From contig NC_071668.1 in assembly GCF_028554725.1 (NCBI RefSeq), positions 6,593,001 through 6,657,000 of the forward strand: DNA of 64,000 bases, read 5' to 3'. This DNA is from Zeugodacus cucurbitae. Its lineage: Eukaryota; Arthropoda; Insecta; Diptera; Tephritidae. The position numbers were made by a program, and so were the translations under genes. Below the pieces are notes generated by a model. The model had not been told where the DNA came from. It saw only the letters and a list, made by a program, of their open reading frames with translations, and made no database searches. Positions 48,333 to 60,070 of this stretch are shown here, piece after piece; position 1 is the stretch's first letter; the number at the start of each line of letters is the position of its first letter.

Positions 48333-49162
48333 AATAGAGAAGGTACAATCTTCTATAAGAGTGTACAGCTACTGGCGTACGCCGATGATATCGATATCAT
48401 TGGAATCAACACCCGCGCCGTTTGTTCTGCTTTTTCCCGCATGGATAAGGAGGCGAAGCGAATGGGTCTGGAGGTGAATGAGGACAAGACTCCTGTCTCC
48501 TGTCATCAAGCAAACAGTCGGCGCATTCGCGTCTTGACTCCCACGTCACTGTTGACAGTCATAACTTCGAAGTTGTAGATAATTTTGTATACCTGGGAAC
48601 CAGCATCAACAACACGAACAATGTCAGCCTCGAAATCCAGCGCAGAATCACTCTTGCCTTCAGGTGCTACTTTGGACTGAGTAGGCAATTGAACAGTAAA
48701 GTCCTCTCTCGACGAACCAAAATCAAACTACGGTGCAGAAGCGTGGACGATGTCAACATCTGATGAGACGGCACTAGGAGTTTTCGAGAGAAAGTTTTTG
48801 CGGAAGATTTATGGTCCCTTAAACATTGGCAACGGCGAATACCGCAGACGATGGAACGATGAGCTGTATGTGTTATTGGACGACATAGACATAGTCCAGC
48901 GAATAAAAATACAGCGGCTACGCTGGCTAGGTCATGTTGTTCGAATGGATGAAAGTGCTCCAGCTCTGAAAGTATTCGATGCAGTACCCACTGGTGAAAG
49001 CCGAGGAAGAGGGAGACCTCCACTCCGATGGAAGGACCAGGTGGAGAGGGACCTGGCTTCACTTGGTATAACCAAATGGCGCCAAACTGCCAGAAGGAGG
49101 GATACGTGGCGCGCTGTTGTGGACTCGGCTATAACCGCGTAAGCGGTCAAGAAAAAGAAGAA
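48333..49162 (+). mobile_element. RTE-like LINE, 5'-truncated copy with 10-bp target-site duplication
   Basis: GAGCATTTAA lies at 48323-48332 and again at 49163-49172, bracketing the copy exactly. Coding similarity starts just before the YADD motif ('EGTIFYKSVQLLAYADD') and runs to the natural end ('WRQTARRRDTWRAVVDSAITA', stop at 49140). The reading frame is broken by a small change near 48490 and by loss of about 35 bp near 48729. The tail is purine-rich (AAGAAAAAGAAGA) instead of the CATA repeat seen in two other copies. Its intact 3' coding end shows the family's true C-terminus. Confidence 0.9.
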
Positions 49163-49371
49163 GAGCATTTAAGGCCATAGAATATGACAGCGGGTTTCAA
49201 ATTTACCATCTAGACTACTTTTTAGCATGGTTCCACACCACTTATAGAATGTTAGCTTAGTTTTACACCAAAATCTAAGAAAATATTTATTAACCGCGTT
49301 AGGTCCGAAACTGCTTCTATGATAATCCTTATATTCATAGAAAAAGTATTTTTTCCGAGAAATTAGTTCAA

Positions 49372-50043
49372 CTTCAACTGCGTTCTGTATCGATCTCCTG
49401 TGATGGTTTCACTTGGCTTTAGCAGCACATAATATATCACCCACAGCTGGTCTCACCAAATGCAGAGCATGACCTTCTCGCCGTGAATGTTCGGTTTTGC
49501 CATCGACATGGAGGCATGTCCAGGCTTTCCCCATGACTTTCTTCGCTTAGGATTATCGTAGTGGACCCATTTTTCGTTGCCAGTTACAATGCGATGTAAA
49601 AATCCCTTTCGGTTGTGCCTTTGAAGCAGCTGTGCACATGCAAAGAAGCGCCGTTCGATATCTCTTGGTTTCAAGTCGTAAGGCACCCAGTTTCCTTGTT
49701 TCTGAATCATCCCCATGGCTTTGAGGCGTTTTGATACGGCTTGCTGTGTCACTTACAACGATTCGGCCAATTCTTCTTAGGTTTGAAACGCATCTTGGTC
49801 GAGTAATGCTTCCAATTCAGCATTTTCGAAAATCTTCTCCCTTCCACCATCATGCCGATCTTTGACTTCATAATCACCATTCTTGAAACGTTGAAATCAT
49901 TCGCGACATGTTCTTTCACTTAGGACAGCCTCACCGTAGATATCCGACAGCATTCGATGAGCCTCAGCCGCACTTATCTTGGAGATAAAAAAGAAAAGCA
50001 AAATTTCCCGCAAATATCGAGAATTCGGCTCAAAAAGTGACAT
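49372..50043 (-). pseudogene. mariner (Tc1/mariner) transposase, broken
   Basis: The protein would be a DDE/D transposase acting in the nucleus by cut and paste at TA sites. In one continuous frame it keeps the N-terminal DNA-binding region ('ISAAEAHRMLSD'), 'TQQAVSKRLKAMG' and 'HRIVTGNEKWVHYDN'. The first catalytic residue, normally Asp in TG-D-EKW, is Asn here. Four in-frame stops are visible, at about 49899 (TGA) and 49785 (TAA), just before 'VTQQ' (TAA), and after 'MLCIW' (TGA). Most are explainable by single substitutions. The C-terminal catalytic part is absent. The longest remaining open piece is 49453-49752. It cannot be active. Confidence 0.88.
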
Positions 50044-50219
50044 TTTCAGTTGAGAATAAGTTTGGGATGCAAACAGATCACTACAATTACGTTTGGGTTA
50101 ATGTTGACACAAATTTCCAAGATCGATATAAAACGATTTAATCGATTTCATCGACCAGTGCTTAACCCTAGAGACATCTATTGGAAGCATCTATCGGCGG
50201 AAGCAAAGTTGTAGATCTA
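49372..50219 (-). mobile_element. mariner family 1, 3'-truncated element
   Basis: The right edge (50202-50219) is the terminal inverted repeat GGTCTACAACTTTGCT with one change (GATCTAC). On the minus strand come the leader, a transposase start at 50043 and coding similarity down to about 49372, where it breaks off inside 'DRYRTQLK'. The other end and its inverted repeat are missing. The miniature at 28829-29049 is derived from this family. Confidence 0.88.
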
Positions 50220-51010
50220 ATATATGTAGCCGAGGTTTTAATACCACAAATCTTAAAAATCCATGCTCCTCACGCGCTCTATTACACCTTACGTACCTTG
50301 ATTGCCCTCACAGTAGAAATTCAAAAAGTTTATTCACTTGAGATTTACATGAATCGGCGTAAAACATTGTTCAACAACTTGTAGTTTAATTCAATTAAAA
50401 GAAACGTGAGTTTGCTGAACTCGTTAATAACAGCGGTGGCTACATTCGCACAGGATAATGTTTACAGCAGCTGGTCGCAATATAAATATTGTAAAGCAAG
50501 CAGTAATACAACTGTAGCACGGTAACACGAGACAATGGTTTATACGCTTAGCTTTTGTAGAGAAGTTTACTCTCACATGCCCACAAAGTTATGTACCGTT
50601 ATTAAGCAGAAAGCGTAATAAACAGTTACTCGAGAAATACTTCGAAATCGCTCGTGCAGTAAGCATTCGGTATGGTTACATATATACTTGGTGAAAGTAC
50701 TTGTGCGTATTCCTGTAGGCTCCCTTACACCTGTTTAGGTAATTGAATGGGCTCATCCTCCGAAAGAATACTATAGAAATAAAATGGCCAGCAAATTTAG
50801 CTTGAATTCAGCTTTTTTCTTGTAACTCGAACTTTTGGTAAACGGGCACGTAATGTAAATGTAATCAAAACTCAATAATAGCCAGAAAAGCATAAATTAA
50901 CCAAGCATTTCATGGTTATTTATATTATTTTCGGAAAAAAAATATTTTTGTAATAATAATGTAAAAGAAATCTTAATGAATGATCAATGGCTTTAACATA
51001 TCCGCATTCG

Positions 51011-52080
51011 AGGTGTGTTAAAAAAATAACGGGAATTTTAATATACATACATGCCCCTGGAGTACGATAAAATTTCATTTTATAAGTACAGACGAAACTC
51101 TCAAGAACATTATTCCAAGCGACTGGATTTTTACTTCGCTATATTGAAAAAAGCGTATGTTATTCTTTTTAAGATTTAAAACAGTGTTCTTATAATTATA
51201 ATAAAGAAATAAAGAAAATTTCGTTATATAGTAGTTCGTTATAGAGAGTTTCGACTGTATTAATTGTTAACCATTGTGGCACTATCAAAAAATCGCTTTT
51301 TTTTACCTATTCCATAGTTTATACTTTCAAAAATCCTGTAACAGCGGTAAGGTTGTGTCTTGAATAATTTTTGAATGGCAGAGTTCTAAAGAGCGACCGC
51401 TCGCAGGTTCGTGTAAGCAGCTATAGTCGAAACTTTAAACGCGTTTTTCTCGAACCGATATTTTTCAAAATTGCTGACATAACTCAACGAGAAATTGGCC
51501 TTTCGACTCAAATAGAAATTGAGTATTCTTAAATATAATTACTATACAATGACTACGATCTTTTTGACTGGTTGAAAATCGTCATTTTGGCATTTAAAAA
51601 CGACCATTTTTTACCTAAAAACGACCCCTTTTCAGAACCACGCCTTTTTGTTAATTTTTGATATTTTTTGTATAGGAAAAACTTTAAACTTTAATAACGT
51701 TTCTGATTTTTTTTTTTTTGCATTTTAAAATTCAAATTATCATGTTAGCAGTTGGGAAACTTTTTTTTTTTGGCAACTCCGAAGACAGCACATAACTCCG
51801 ATAAGTTTTAATATTTTTATTTTAATATTTAATATTTTTGTAAAATAAAATCTTAATACATAGCTCAAAATATACTTTATTATGTCCAAAATATTTCGAA
51901 ACATTCAATGGAATAATTTCTTAAAAAAAAATCATGAAAATCGCCTAATTTTTCATGAGTTACAATGGGACCTTACAGGGGCGTCGTTTTACAAGCAAAG
52001 GCGACAACATTAATGTAGACGAAGGAATAAATAATTTTTCCAAAAAAAATTAAAATTCCCGTTATTTTTTGAACACACCA
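51011..52080 (+). mobile_element. mariner family 2 ends enclosing unrelated filler
   Basis: Left AGGTGTGTTAAAAAAATAAC and right complement GTTATTTTTTGAACACACCA are near-perfect terminal inverted repeats about 1.07 kb apart. Next to the right end the conserved trailer 'GGCGACAACATTAATGTAGA' is present. The middle does not encode transposase and resembles other AT-rich repeat sequence ('ACGCGTTTTTCTCGAACCGA' near 51440), so another element may have replaced or invaded the interior. Confidence 0.75.
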
Positions 52081-55000
52081 CATATGATTCAACTGCTATT
52101 ACAACTCACCTATATGTACTAAACTGCTTGCAATTTCCATTAGTTAAAGTTAGGTGGCTTAAACTAATAACTCCTAATAGCATAATCCAGTTCAAACAAC
52201 TATAGTAGCGAGCTTCATTATGGCTATGAGCATAACTATGTGAGAGAATAAGCTTTAAGACATATTTTAGAAAGTCGAAGCTTGCAAAAGCCAACTTATT
52301 GTTGTAGTAACTAGCTTCAATGGATAGATAACATTTGATGTTAAAAGCAACGACACTGATTTAGAGTTGAATTTACATAAGAGCAAGCATCAGCTTATTA
52401 TATAACAGCTGTGAGGTCAAATTTCGTAATAGACCCAAGTAGAGCTAAGTCCAAAGCGATAAAAGTCATAACAATTGTAAAATGGTAACCTAAAATGAGT
52501 TACGAAATTCATTAAAATCAAAAAATGCAAGCTTGATCACACGTGGTTAAAATTTTATAGCTTTTTGAGGTTAAGTGGAACAAAATAAAAAAATAAAAAA
52601 AGCAGTTATTTTATTGACATTTATTTTTAGTTCATTTGAACACAAAATTCAGAGCCAAGCTGGGTTTCGAAAAATCATTTTATTTTTGGTATTTTCTTAC
52701 TAACTTGAGAATTCATTTAGAAGGGTTTTGAAGAATATTTTTTATATAATTTCGTACATAAATAAGCTTACAAGCGTTGCTGTTATTCGAAAACTCAAAA
52801 TCAAACATCAAACACCTGAATTTCCAGAGCAATTCAATATTTAAAGAGGCATACTTTAAGGCGCACACACACCACAGGCCATAGCAGGCAGCTACGAATT
52901 TAATTTTCACAGCATACATTTGCAAGGCGATAGTTTACAAGTAAAAAAAACGAACTCACACATATATAGTACACTGCCTGATAAGCTGACAGCTACCTGC
53001 CACCTGACTGCCACTGCGCCTGACACTTTATGAACTTTTCTGCATGTGTGGGTAGTGGTAGTGATAGTGTGTGTAAAACGTCGCTATTTTGCATATGCAA
53101 AGGCGGCTTTTATACAACACACAAAAGTGCCGAAGGTGTAAGAGGTGTGTGCATGCATTAACCTTTTAGCACCGTTTGAATTGAGTGTCGAGTGCGAGCG
53201 AGCGAACACACGCATGAGAGCTGCGGCCATTTGTGTCAAAGTTTTCGCCTACGACCTGCCCAGCGATATGAACTCTACTCTACTCTAGCCACTTTATTTT
53301 TCATAAGTAATTAAACTAGCAGCGTTGACAGTGAGTGGTTGGATGCAGCTTTTATGTAGCTTTTGTGTGCGCAACGGTGAGCAATTAAGAGGGACACACA
53401 CTTTCAGCGCGCTAATTTCTTCTGGACATTTTTATCAATTTTCATGCACATATGTAGATATGTGTGTGCCACTTGTGTGTTGCAAGCGTATTAAATATCC
53501 TTTTTCTCTATTTTCATTTTATTATTATTGTTTTATTATTTTTTTAATTTTTTGGAGCACAAAAGTTGTTGCTTACAACCGTCAACAGCACACAGTTGCC
53601 AGCAAGCAAGTTGTCAACAATGTTTTCGCTTGCGCAAAGTAGTTGACGCCTGGCAAACCCACAACCGAATTGTGGCAAAGCGGCGTGCGCATATTTGTGT
53701 AGACGCTTAGTGTCACAGGTACAATATGCGTCAACACAAACACACTCACCAACAACAACAAATACAAACAACAAAAAGTGACCTTGCGGCATAGAGCTGA
53801 CAACAGCCAACAACTTTGTAAAGCTGCTGCGACATTAGTGTCAGTTGTTGTTGTTGTACTCCATTTGTTGTTGCTTTTACTGCTTCTGTTTGCATCAGTC
53901 TCTGTAGGCCTGTGCCGTAGTGCACTCTGCCGCCTGCCGCCACCGAGTCAAACACTTTGTGTGCATATTTGAATGCACCTGTGTGCCAAAGTGGCAACCC
54001 ACATGCGTGTGTGTGTGTGTGCGAGTTTGCGCTGGTGTGTGTAATTCCATTATCTTGTGGCATTAAGTAAGTTTCTTTTTTTTTTGTTTTCTATGCACTT
54101 TTAAGTCAACTTTAATTTGTACCACAAAAAGTTTGCTTGCGCAACAGCACAGCCGGCAAGTAAGTAGCTGGCAGCGCAGCGCATAAAGTCAAGTTGCACA
54201 AACGCGTGTCTCTTGGGTATGTGTTGAATGGTTGCTTGTTTGCGTGTGTGTGTGTGTTGTTTCACTTAACTAAAAACCCTTGTACCACGGCGATTTCTAA
54301 CTGCTTACTAACATTTACGCTTATGACAAACAGCAGCCACTAGGCAGCTGCAGCATTAAATAAACACATTGGCATGCAAACACAGCAGTCAGTTGTTTCA
54401 ATGTGGTGTGTAGCAGTAAATATGTACTCTGCACTGTGGGTTAGAATAGAGCAAAAACTGCTGCAATTTTTTCGTGTTGACAATGTACTTACATTTTCAT
54501 GCAATTAAATAGAAAAAATTAAAAAAAATTAAAAATTTAATAAATGGAGAAAAATATTTTGTTTGGAGTTGCCACCTGTAATTTTTAAGTTATTATTTTA
54601 TAATTACTTTTTATGTAATTAAATAGGAAACAATAAATTAAAAAAGTCAATAAATTAATTAAGCCAAATAATTTTTTTTTTTAGTTGTCACCTGACTCAA
54701 AAAATGGTGATTCCAAAAAAATTACGCAAATACAAAAAGTTTACTTAATGGGTTAGTGGTAGTCAGAGACAAAAACAATTAGAATTTTCAGGGATTTTTT
54801 GTGCTATTAAATCATGTTATTTTACAAAAGTAATAATATGGCATTAGAACACATTGTTTTGACTTGAAGTCACGAAAATTTGAAAAAAAAAATTTGTAAG
54901 TTCCAAAGTTATAGTTGTTTCAAAAAAAGGTCCTTGCGGTGGAAATCATATGTCTTTGGAGATTCATCTAAAATCAATCGCACAAGAAAAAATTGTTTTA

Positions 55001-55100
55001 TAAATAGATAATCTGGGCCTAATCGATGCTTTTTGTTTTTTATTTTTCAAAAATTAACGAAATGCCGACTTCAGGAATTTTTTTTCTAAATTCTAGAGAA

Positions 55101-56232
55101 AACAAGTAAGGAAGGGCTAAGTTCGGGTGTAACCGAACATTTTATACTCTCGCAATTTATTTATTTAACTTTATTTATATTATATAATACACAATTTGAC
55201 CTACATATTCGTCATATATATTGTATAAAGTCCATTGAAAGTTGGAAACCATAATATTAGGTTAGAAGTACCGAGGTCCTCGTGTTCGATATATGGGGCC
55301 TTAAAAACCTATGGTCCGATTTTGGCGATTTTTAGAATGGGGCTGACACACTATAAACGTAGTGTTTGTGCAAAGTTCTGTACCGATATCTTCACTAGTA
55401 CTTACTTTATATATTGTAAAGTAAACGATTCAGATTGTCTTCAAAGTTCTGGTATATAGGAAGTAGGCGTGGTTGTGAAGCGATTTGGCCAATCACAACA
55501 TATCATTGGGATGTAAGGAAACTATTACAAACCAAGTTTCATTGAAATCGGTCGAGTAGTTCCTGAGATATGGTTTTTGACCCATAAGTGGGCGACGCCA
55601 CGCCCATTTTCCATTTTGTAATAAAATGTAAGTGCAGCTTTCATCTGCCATTTCTTATGTGAAATTTAGTGTTTCTGACGTTTTTCGTTAGTGAGTTAAC
55701 CCCCTTTTAGTAATGTTCAACCTAACTTTTGTATGGGAGGTGGGCGTGGTTATGATCCGATTTCTTTCATTTTTGGACTGTATTAGGAAGTGGCTAAAAA
55801 AATGACTGCAGAAAGTTTGGTTTATATAGCTCTATTGGTTTGTGAGATATGTACAAAAAACTTATTACGGGGCGGGGCCACGCCCACTTCCCCAAAAAAT
55901 TACATCCAAATATGCCTCTTCATAGTGTTTTCGCCATTTTGTGGGCGTGGCAGTGGTCCGATATTGCTGAAAGCAACCTTCCTATGGTGCCAAGAAATAA
56001 GTGTGCGAAGTTTCATCAAGATATCTTAATTTTTACTCAAGTTACAGCTTGCACAGACGATCGGACGGACGGACGGACAGACAGACATTCGGATTTGAAC
56101 TCCACTCTTAACCCTGATCACTTTGGTATGTATAACCCTATATCTAACTCGTTTAGTTTTGGGTGTTACAAACAACCGTTATGTGAACAAAACTATAATA
56201 CTCTCTTTAGCAACTTTTGTTGCGAGAGTATA
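55101..56232 (+). mobile_element. Helentron/DINE-1-like family A copy 5, near complete
   Basis: The left end is AACAAGTAAGGAAGGGCTAA, with 'GTTCGGGTGTAACCGAAC' and 'TATACTCTCGCAA' just inside. The right end is 'AGCAACTTTTGTTGCGAGAG' then TATA, which folds as a hairpin (ACTCTC with GAGAGT, inner GCAAC with GTTGC). A GACGGACGGACGGACAGACAG run precedes it. It is close to copy 3 over its whole length and is the best representative of the family in this window. Confidence 0.82.
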
Positions 56233-56370
56233 AAAATAACTGTTAATTGGTCTTAAAAAATCGAAATTTTTGAGAAAGAAAAAAGCTTCGATCAGGCTTA
56301 CGATTATTATGTATTCTAGAAGGAGTATAAATTTCATCAAAATCTACTGAGCGGATATTTGGCGTAGGAA

Positions 56371-56445
56371 CCGCTTTAAGCGATTATAGCCGAATCCACC
56401 AGAGCGCGCCACTCATTCCTCCTTTTTGCTTTTTGGCGCCAACTG
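56371..56445 (-). mobile_element. RTE-like LINE 3' tail, minus strand
   Basis: The complement reads TTGGCGCCAAAAAGCAAAAA, then 'GTGGCGCGCTCTGGTGGATT' and 'CGGCTATAATCGC', matching the last roughly 75 bp of the LINE's coding end at 49070-49146. Only the extreme 3' end was inserted, a typical short 5'-truncated copy. Confidence 0.8.
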
Positions 56446-57868
56446 GAACAAAATGCATAGTTTTGAGAAAAACGCATTTCAAGTTCCACATTAGCGTTTC
56501 TGAGTGACCCAGCGCTCTTTGCTATTTGTCGAATAACTCGAAAAGTAATTATCGGGTCAACTTCAAATTTTCAACATATTACACTTACATAAAAAAAATA
56601 ATTACGAAAATGCAAAAAATAAGAACTGAGTTTTGTTTTTTAAATCCTGACTACCTCTAATCCCTTAAAATGCGAATACAAAAATTGAAATGCTTTATAA
56701 TGACTAAGAATACGCAAATAAGTTAAAACAGCGTTGCCACACTTCCAAAAAATTTATCAAAATACTTAAAAGTATTAACGTGAAAAGCAATTTCCCCTAT
56801 TTCAAAAAATAAGTGAAAGTATTGATTAAAATATATATAGAGTTGCCACCACAATTATAAAAAATGTTATTCTAAAAAATAATAAATTCAACGAAAAATG
56901 AAATTGAAGGGTTAAGAAACAACTTTAAACAATATCTTAGGCGAAATAAATTGTAAAATTTGAAATGGAGTTGCCATACTTAGAAAATTTGCAAATAATT
57001 TTGCGTATGAAATGAAATTATTATAACCAATAAATATTGTTTTACTAAAATTTATGTCAAATTAGCGATTTTTTTCACAAATGAATTGCTAAAAATGCTT
57101 TAAAACGTTCAATTTAATATGAAATTATCATGAAAATTGTACATATACACATATGAATCATATATATAAAATAGCATACATTAAAAACAAATTTAAACGT
57201 CCCCTGTATTATATATACTTTCGTTCTTATGCATAAATTTATATATGCGCCTCTCAATATATGGTAACTTCATTAAATTCACCCCACCACACACAACTCA
57301 TATGTTACGTATACGCACTGTCGGTTGACAAAAGGCAAAAGGCATACAAAAGTTTGCCAACAAATTATGTACATATACGAACTACCAACGGTGGTATAAT
57401 AGCATGGCGACTACTTAAAACTATACCCTCCACACTTAAGCGCACAGTAATAAAAAGAGCGACGCTTTGCCATAAACGAACTCAAATAAAAGCCGGAGCA
57501 TATGTGTTGGTGCATTATGTTGTCAAAGTGTGTGTGTGCAAGGCAACTCACAACTCACACGATCGTATCTCAAATTATTATGTCATTAAAGAATTTTTCA
57601 TTGTTTATTTGTTGTAATTTGTGGCAAGTAGTCACAGAAAGGACAGCGGCTAGAAGTGGCCGGAGTAAGAGAAAGTTTAGCGACAGTTTGGCAAACCACA
57701 GACAAATATGTTGGCAAGCAAATAAACCCGTCAAGGCAGAAACACATAACCGTATTTGTGTATACATGTTAACGGTAATGTTGCAAAATTACAACAATGG
57801 ACTTTACCGCTTTAATAGTTTCGAGTTTTAGACGAAACTTCGATGATTGGATCACTGAGCAAGCAAAT

Positions 57869-57913
57869 GGCTATATCTAAAGTATATGGCTATATCTTTA
57901 GATATAGCTAGCC
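57869..57913. repeat. Short inverted repeat (hairpin)
   Basis: CTATATCTAAAG at 57871-57882 is perfectly complementary to CTTTAGATATAG at 57896-57907, with a 13-nt loop. Outer bases GGC/GCC extend it imperfectly. Confidence 0.7.
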
Positions 57914-58028
57914 TTTTATGAACAAATTTTTATTAAAAACAAAAATATTTTAAATTTATTAAAAAAATATAAAATATAAACAATTAATAATTTCTCTCTT
58001 TCTTTCATTTTCTCCCATTGCTTTGCAG

Positions 58029-58381
58029 TGCGTTTGCCGCTTTGACCGCCAAGGTGCACTGTGCGAGTTACCCATCATCATCAAGAATGCCGCCTTCTCG
58101 GGCGATTCATATGTGTCGCACCGCATCCACAAGGACATACCACATCATGAGTCATTGGATTCGGTGCTGCCGATGCATGTACAACTGAAGGTGCGCACAC
58201 GTGCCACAAACGGTCTGATAATGCTGGCCGCCGCCCAGGGCACCAAAGGCGGTCACTACATGGCGTTGTTCCTGCAGAAGGGCCTACTGCAATTCCAATT
58301 CTCTTGCGGTTTGCAGACGATGCTGTTGAGCGAGCTGGAGACACCGGTGAATACGGGCAATGAGATAACAATAAGAGCGGA
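58029..58381 (+). CDS. eys: eyes shut (eys), exon D: end of EGF repeat and start of laminin G domain
   Basis: The acceptor TTTGCAG at 58022-58028 is phase 0, matching the donor at 44168. The first codons complete the EGF repeat ('CVCRFDRQGALCELP'). The laminin G domain then starts at 'IIIKNAAFSGDSYVSH', with core strands 'HVQLKVRTRATNGLIMLAA' and 'HYMALFLQKGLLQFQFSCG'. The donor GTAAGT at 58382 splits the codon after 'TIRA' (phase 2), so the laminin G domain continues in an exon beyond the window. This segment is strongly reminiscent of Drosophila Eys and is the main basis for the gene name; agrin or perlecan laminin G domains are more distant alternatives. Confidence 0.95.
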
Positions 58382-58794
58382 GTAAGTACTGGGCAAATAT
58401 ATTCGCATACAAAACTGGTTGGAAATATTTATAGATTTTTAAAAGAACTTGTATTTATTTAATGCTGATATGTCTATGTGCCTATATCTCTGTATATAAT
58501 ATGTAACAAAAAGAAATTGCCGTGCCCTAAATGTAGAAGTTTTTAAAAAATATTGCATATTTCAAGGCGCCATCTCCCTAAAATTGCATTTCTGCAATTA
58601 TAAGCTTAATATCAAATATTCAAGACCCAATAAGAGTTATTGAATGTTATTATATCGAACAAAACGTTTAATAAATTCAGCTTTTTTAAAATTATTTGCA
58701 TACTTTTAGGCTCCAAGCAACTTGTTTCTAATAACACAAGTATACACGGTTTTGGATCTGGGCAACCAAAAGTGGTTTCTATGACAATTGATGA

Positions 58795-58845
58795 CACTGA
58801 ATTCGAATCTTCATTTCGTTTTTTAAGATTAATTCTAGTTTTTGA
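58795..58845 (+). repeat. Inverted repeat arm, partner at 59636-59685
   Basis: CTGAATTCGAATCTTCATTT and the following 'TTTTTTAAGATTAATTCTAG' match the complement of 59636-59685 at most positions. The arms enclose the minus-strand pseudogene. In their respective strands both arms encode a similar peptide ('FRFLRLILV' and 'FSFLRLILV'). Confidence 0.75.
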
Positions 58846-58916
58846 AATAATCAAGAATTTTTTTTTTTATGATTTTTGTCTAATAATATTCATTTTATTA
58901 ACTTAAAAGTAACATA

Positions 58917-59648
58917 TCAGAAATGAAGATTGGTGGAACTTTGCCTTTTGTATTGTTTAGTATCTGTTTCACGTATTAGAGTCCAACAGTAGTCGCTCAT
59001 CATGCCTTCATCCCAAAATCCTTGGTATCTTCTTTCAATGTTGGCTAGAACTTGGTTTAGCCGCTCTCCTTGTTCGTCGCTCGTATCACCCAAGTTTTCG
59101 GGAAAAAAATCGAGATGGGAATGTAGAAAATGGATCTTTAGAGACATTCTAGCTCCAATCTTTCGATAATTTTGCAACATATCGCCAATAATTTCCTTAA
59201 AATTAGGGGATTTGTGATTACCAAGAAAGTGGTGAACGATATTTTGAAAAGATGCCTATGCGGCTGCTTCATCGGGCGATAAACATTTTGTAAATTTTTT
59301 ATCAGCCATTAATTTTATAATATCAGTTCTGACAAATATTCCTTCTTGGATTTTTTCATATGACAATTTAGGAAACAACTTAACAAAATACTGAAAAGCC
59401 GGTCCTTCACGGTTAATTGCTTTGATGAAGTTCTTTATAAGGCCTAGTTTAATGTAAAGAGGTGGCAGGAAAATGTCTTGTGGATTTACAAGTGGTTCAG
59501 CGGAGACGTTTTGATGTCCAGGCTTATCAAGCAGTGCCTGTAAGATTGGGAGAATTTTCCTCAATCGGTGTTTAATTACTGTTCCAGCAAACTGTGCTTG
59601 TAACAGCACAATGGTGCTATCATGCGAAAACTCGGAAACTAGAATCAA
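58917..59648 (-). pseudogene. Repeat-associated arthropod protein, C-terminal part, one stop
   Basis: I recognise a protein found in many copies in arthropod genomes, probably carried by a transposon, with no function I can name. Its hallmark segments are here in order: 'DIFLPPLYIKLGLIKNFIKA', 'EGIFVRTDIIKLM', 'MSLKIHFLHSHLDFFPENLG', 'DEQGERLNQ' and 'RRYQGFWDEGMMSDYCWTL'. One in-frame TAG at 59256-59258 replaces a position usually Trp; otherwise the frame is open over the whole span. The N-terminal majority of the usual protein is missing, and the sequence upstream of 59648 is unrelated. The nearby inverted arms suggest a rearranged element. Confidence 0.7.
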
Positions 59649-59794
59649 TCTTAAAAAACTAAATGCATATTCGAATTCAGCATATCAAATATAGTTAAGA
59701 ATCGTTCTTATCTGCTCAGATCCAAAAGTTGACCTGAATTTGTAAACTTGTGTAATCATATATATTTATACAATTTTTAAATCATAGTAACATT

Positions 59795-60070
59795 TTTTGC
59801 CTACAATCACTTTATGGAACCTCTTCAGTGTGTACAGGTGAAGAAACAAAGAGTTGAAAAGAAATATTTGCACACTTTCAGGCGCTAGGCAGCATGTTTC
59901 AAATAATCATGAAATATTAAATTAAAAAAACAAATAGTGCAAATTTCACGCCTACAGTCACCCTTTGGGAGTTCTCCAGTGTGGCCAGATGAAACAAATC
60001 AACATAAAAAAAATATAGTTGCATACTTTTAGGCGCTAGGCAGAATATTTCGTATAATCCTGAATAATTA
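59795..60070. repeat. ~142-bp tandem duplication carrying Su(Hw)-like sites
   Basis: The blocks 'GCCTACARTCAC', 'CAGTGTG' and 'AGGCGCTAGGCAG' with 'ATTTC...ATAATC' appear in the same order near 59801-59912 and 59950-60062. Two diverged units each end in a Su(Hw)-like motif. Confidence 0.65.

Larger units (their letters stand above)
44169..58028 (+). other. eys intron, about 13.9 kb
   Basis: The phase-0 intron runs from GTAAGT at 44169 to TTTGCAG at 58028. It holds two mariner family 2 elements, one mariner family 1 pseudogene, two family A elements, one LINE copy and a LINE tail. Stretches 45100-46550, 47380-48300, 50220-51000, 52090-55090 and 56450-58000 show only AT-rich or simple-repeat intronic DNA. 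Several tg/ca-rich open frames at 53.3-54.1 kb have no domain. Confidence 0.85.
58695..60036 (+). promoter_or_regulatory. Three Su(Hw)-like motifs, plus strand
   Basis: Sites are TTTGCATACTTTTAGGCTCC at 58695-58714, TTGCACACTTTCAGGCGC at 59868-59885 and TTGCATACTTTTAGGCGC at 60019-60036. The last one matches the consensus best in the window. All are oriented opposite to the group at 16.8-19.1 kb. A further site in the first orientation is at 61871-61887. Occupancy is inference. Confidence 0.5.

Noticed and set aside
53325..54063. Overlapping open frames on both strands near 53.3-54.1 kb
   Set aside because: They are built from GT/CA and CAA-type simple repeats, with no domain and no consistent strand.
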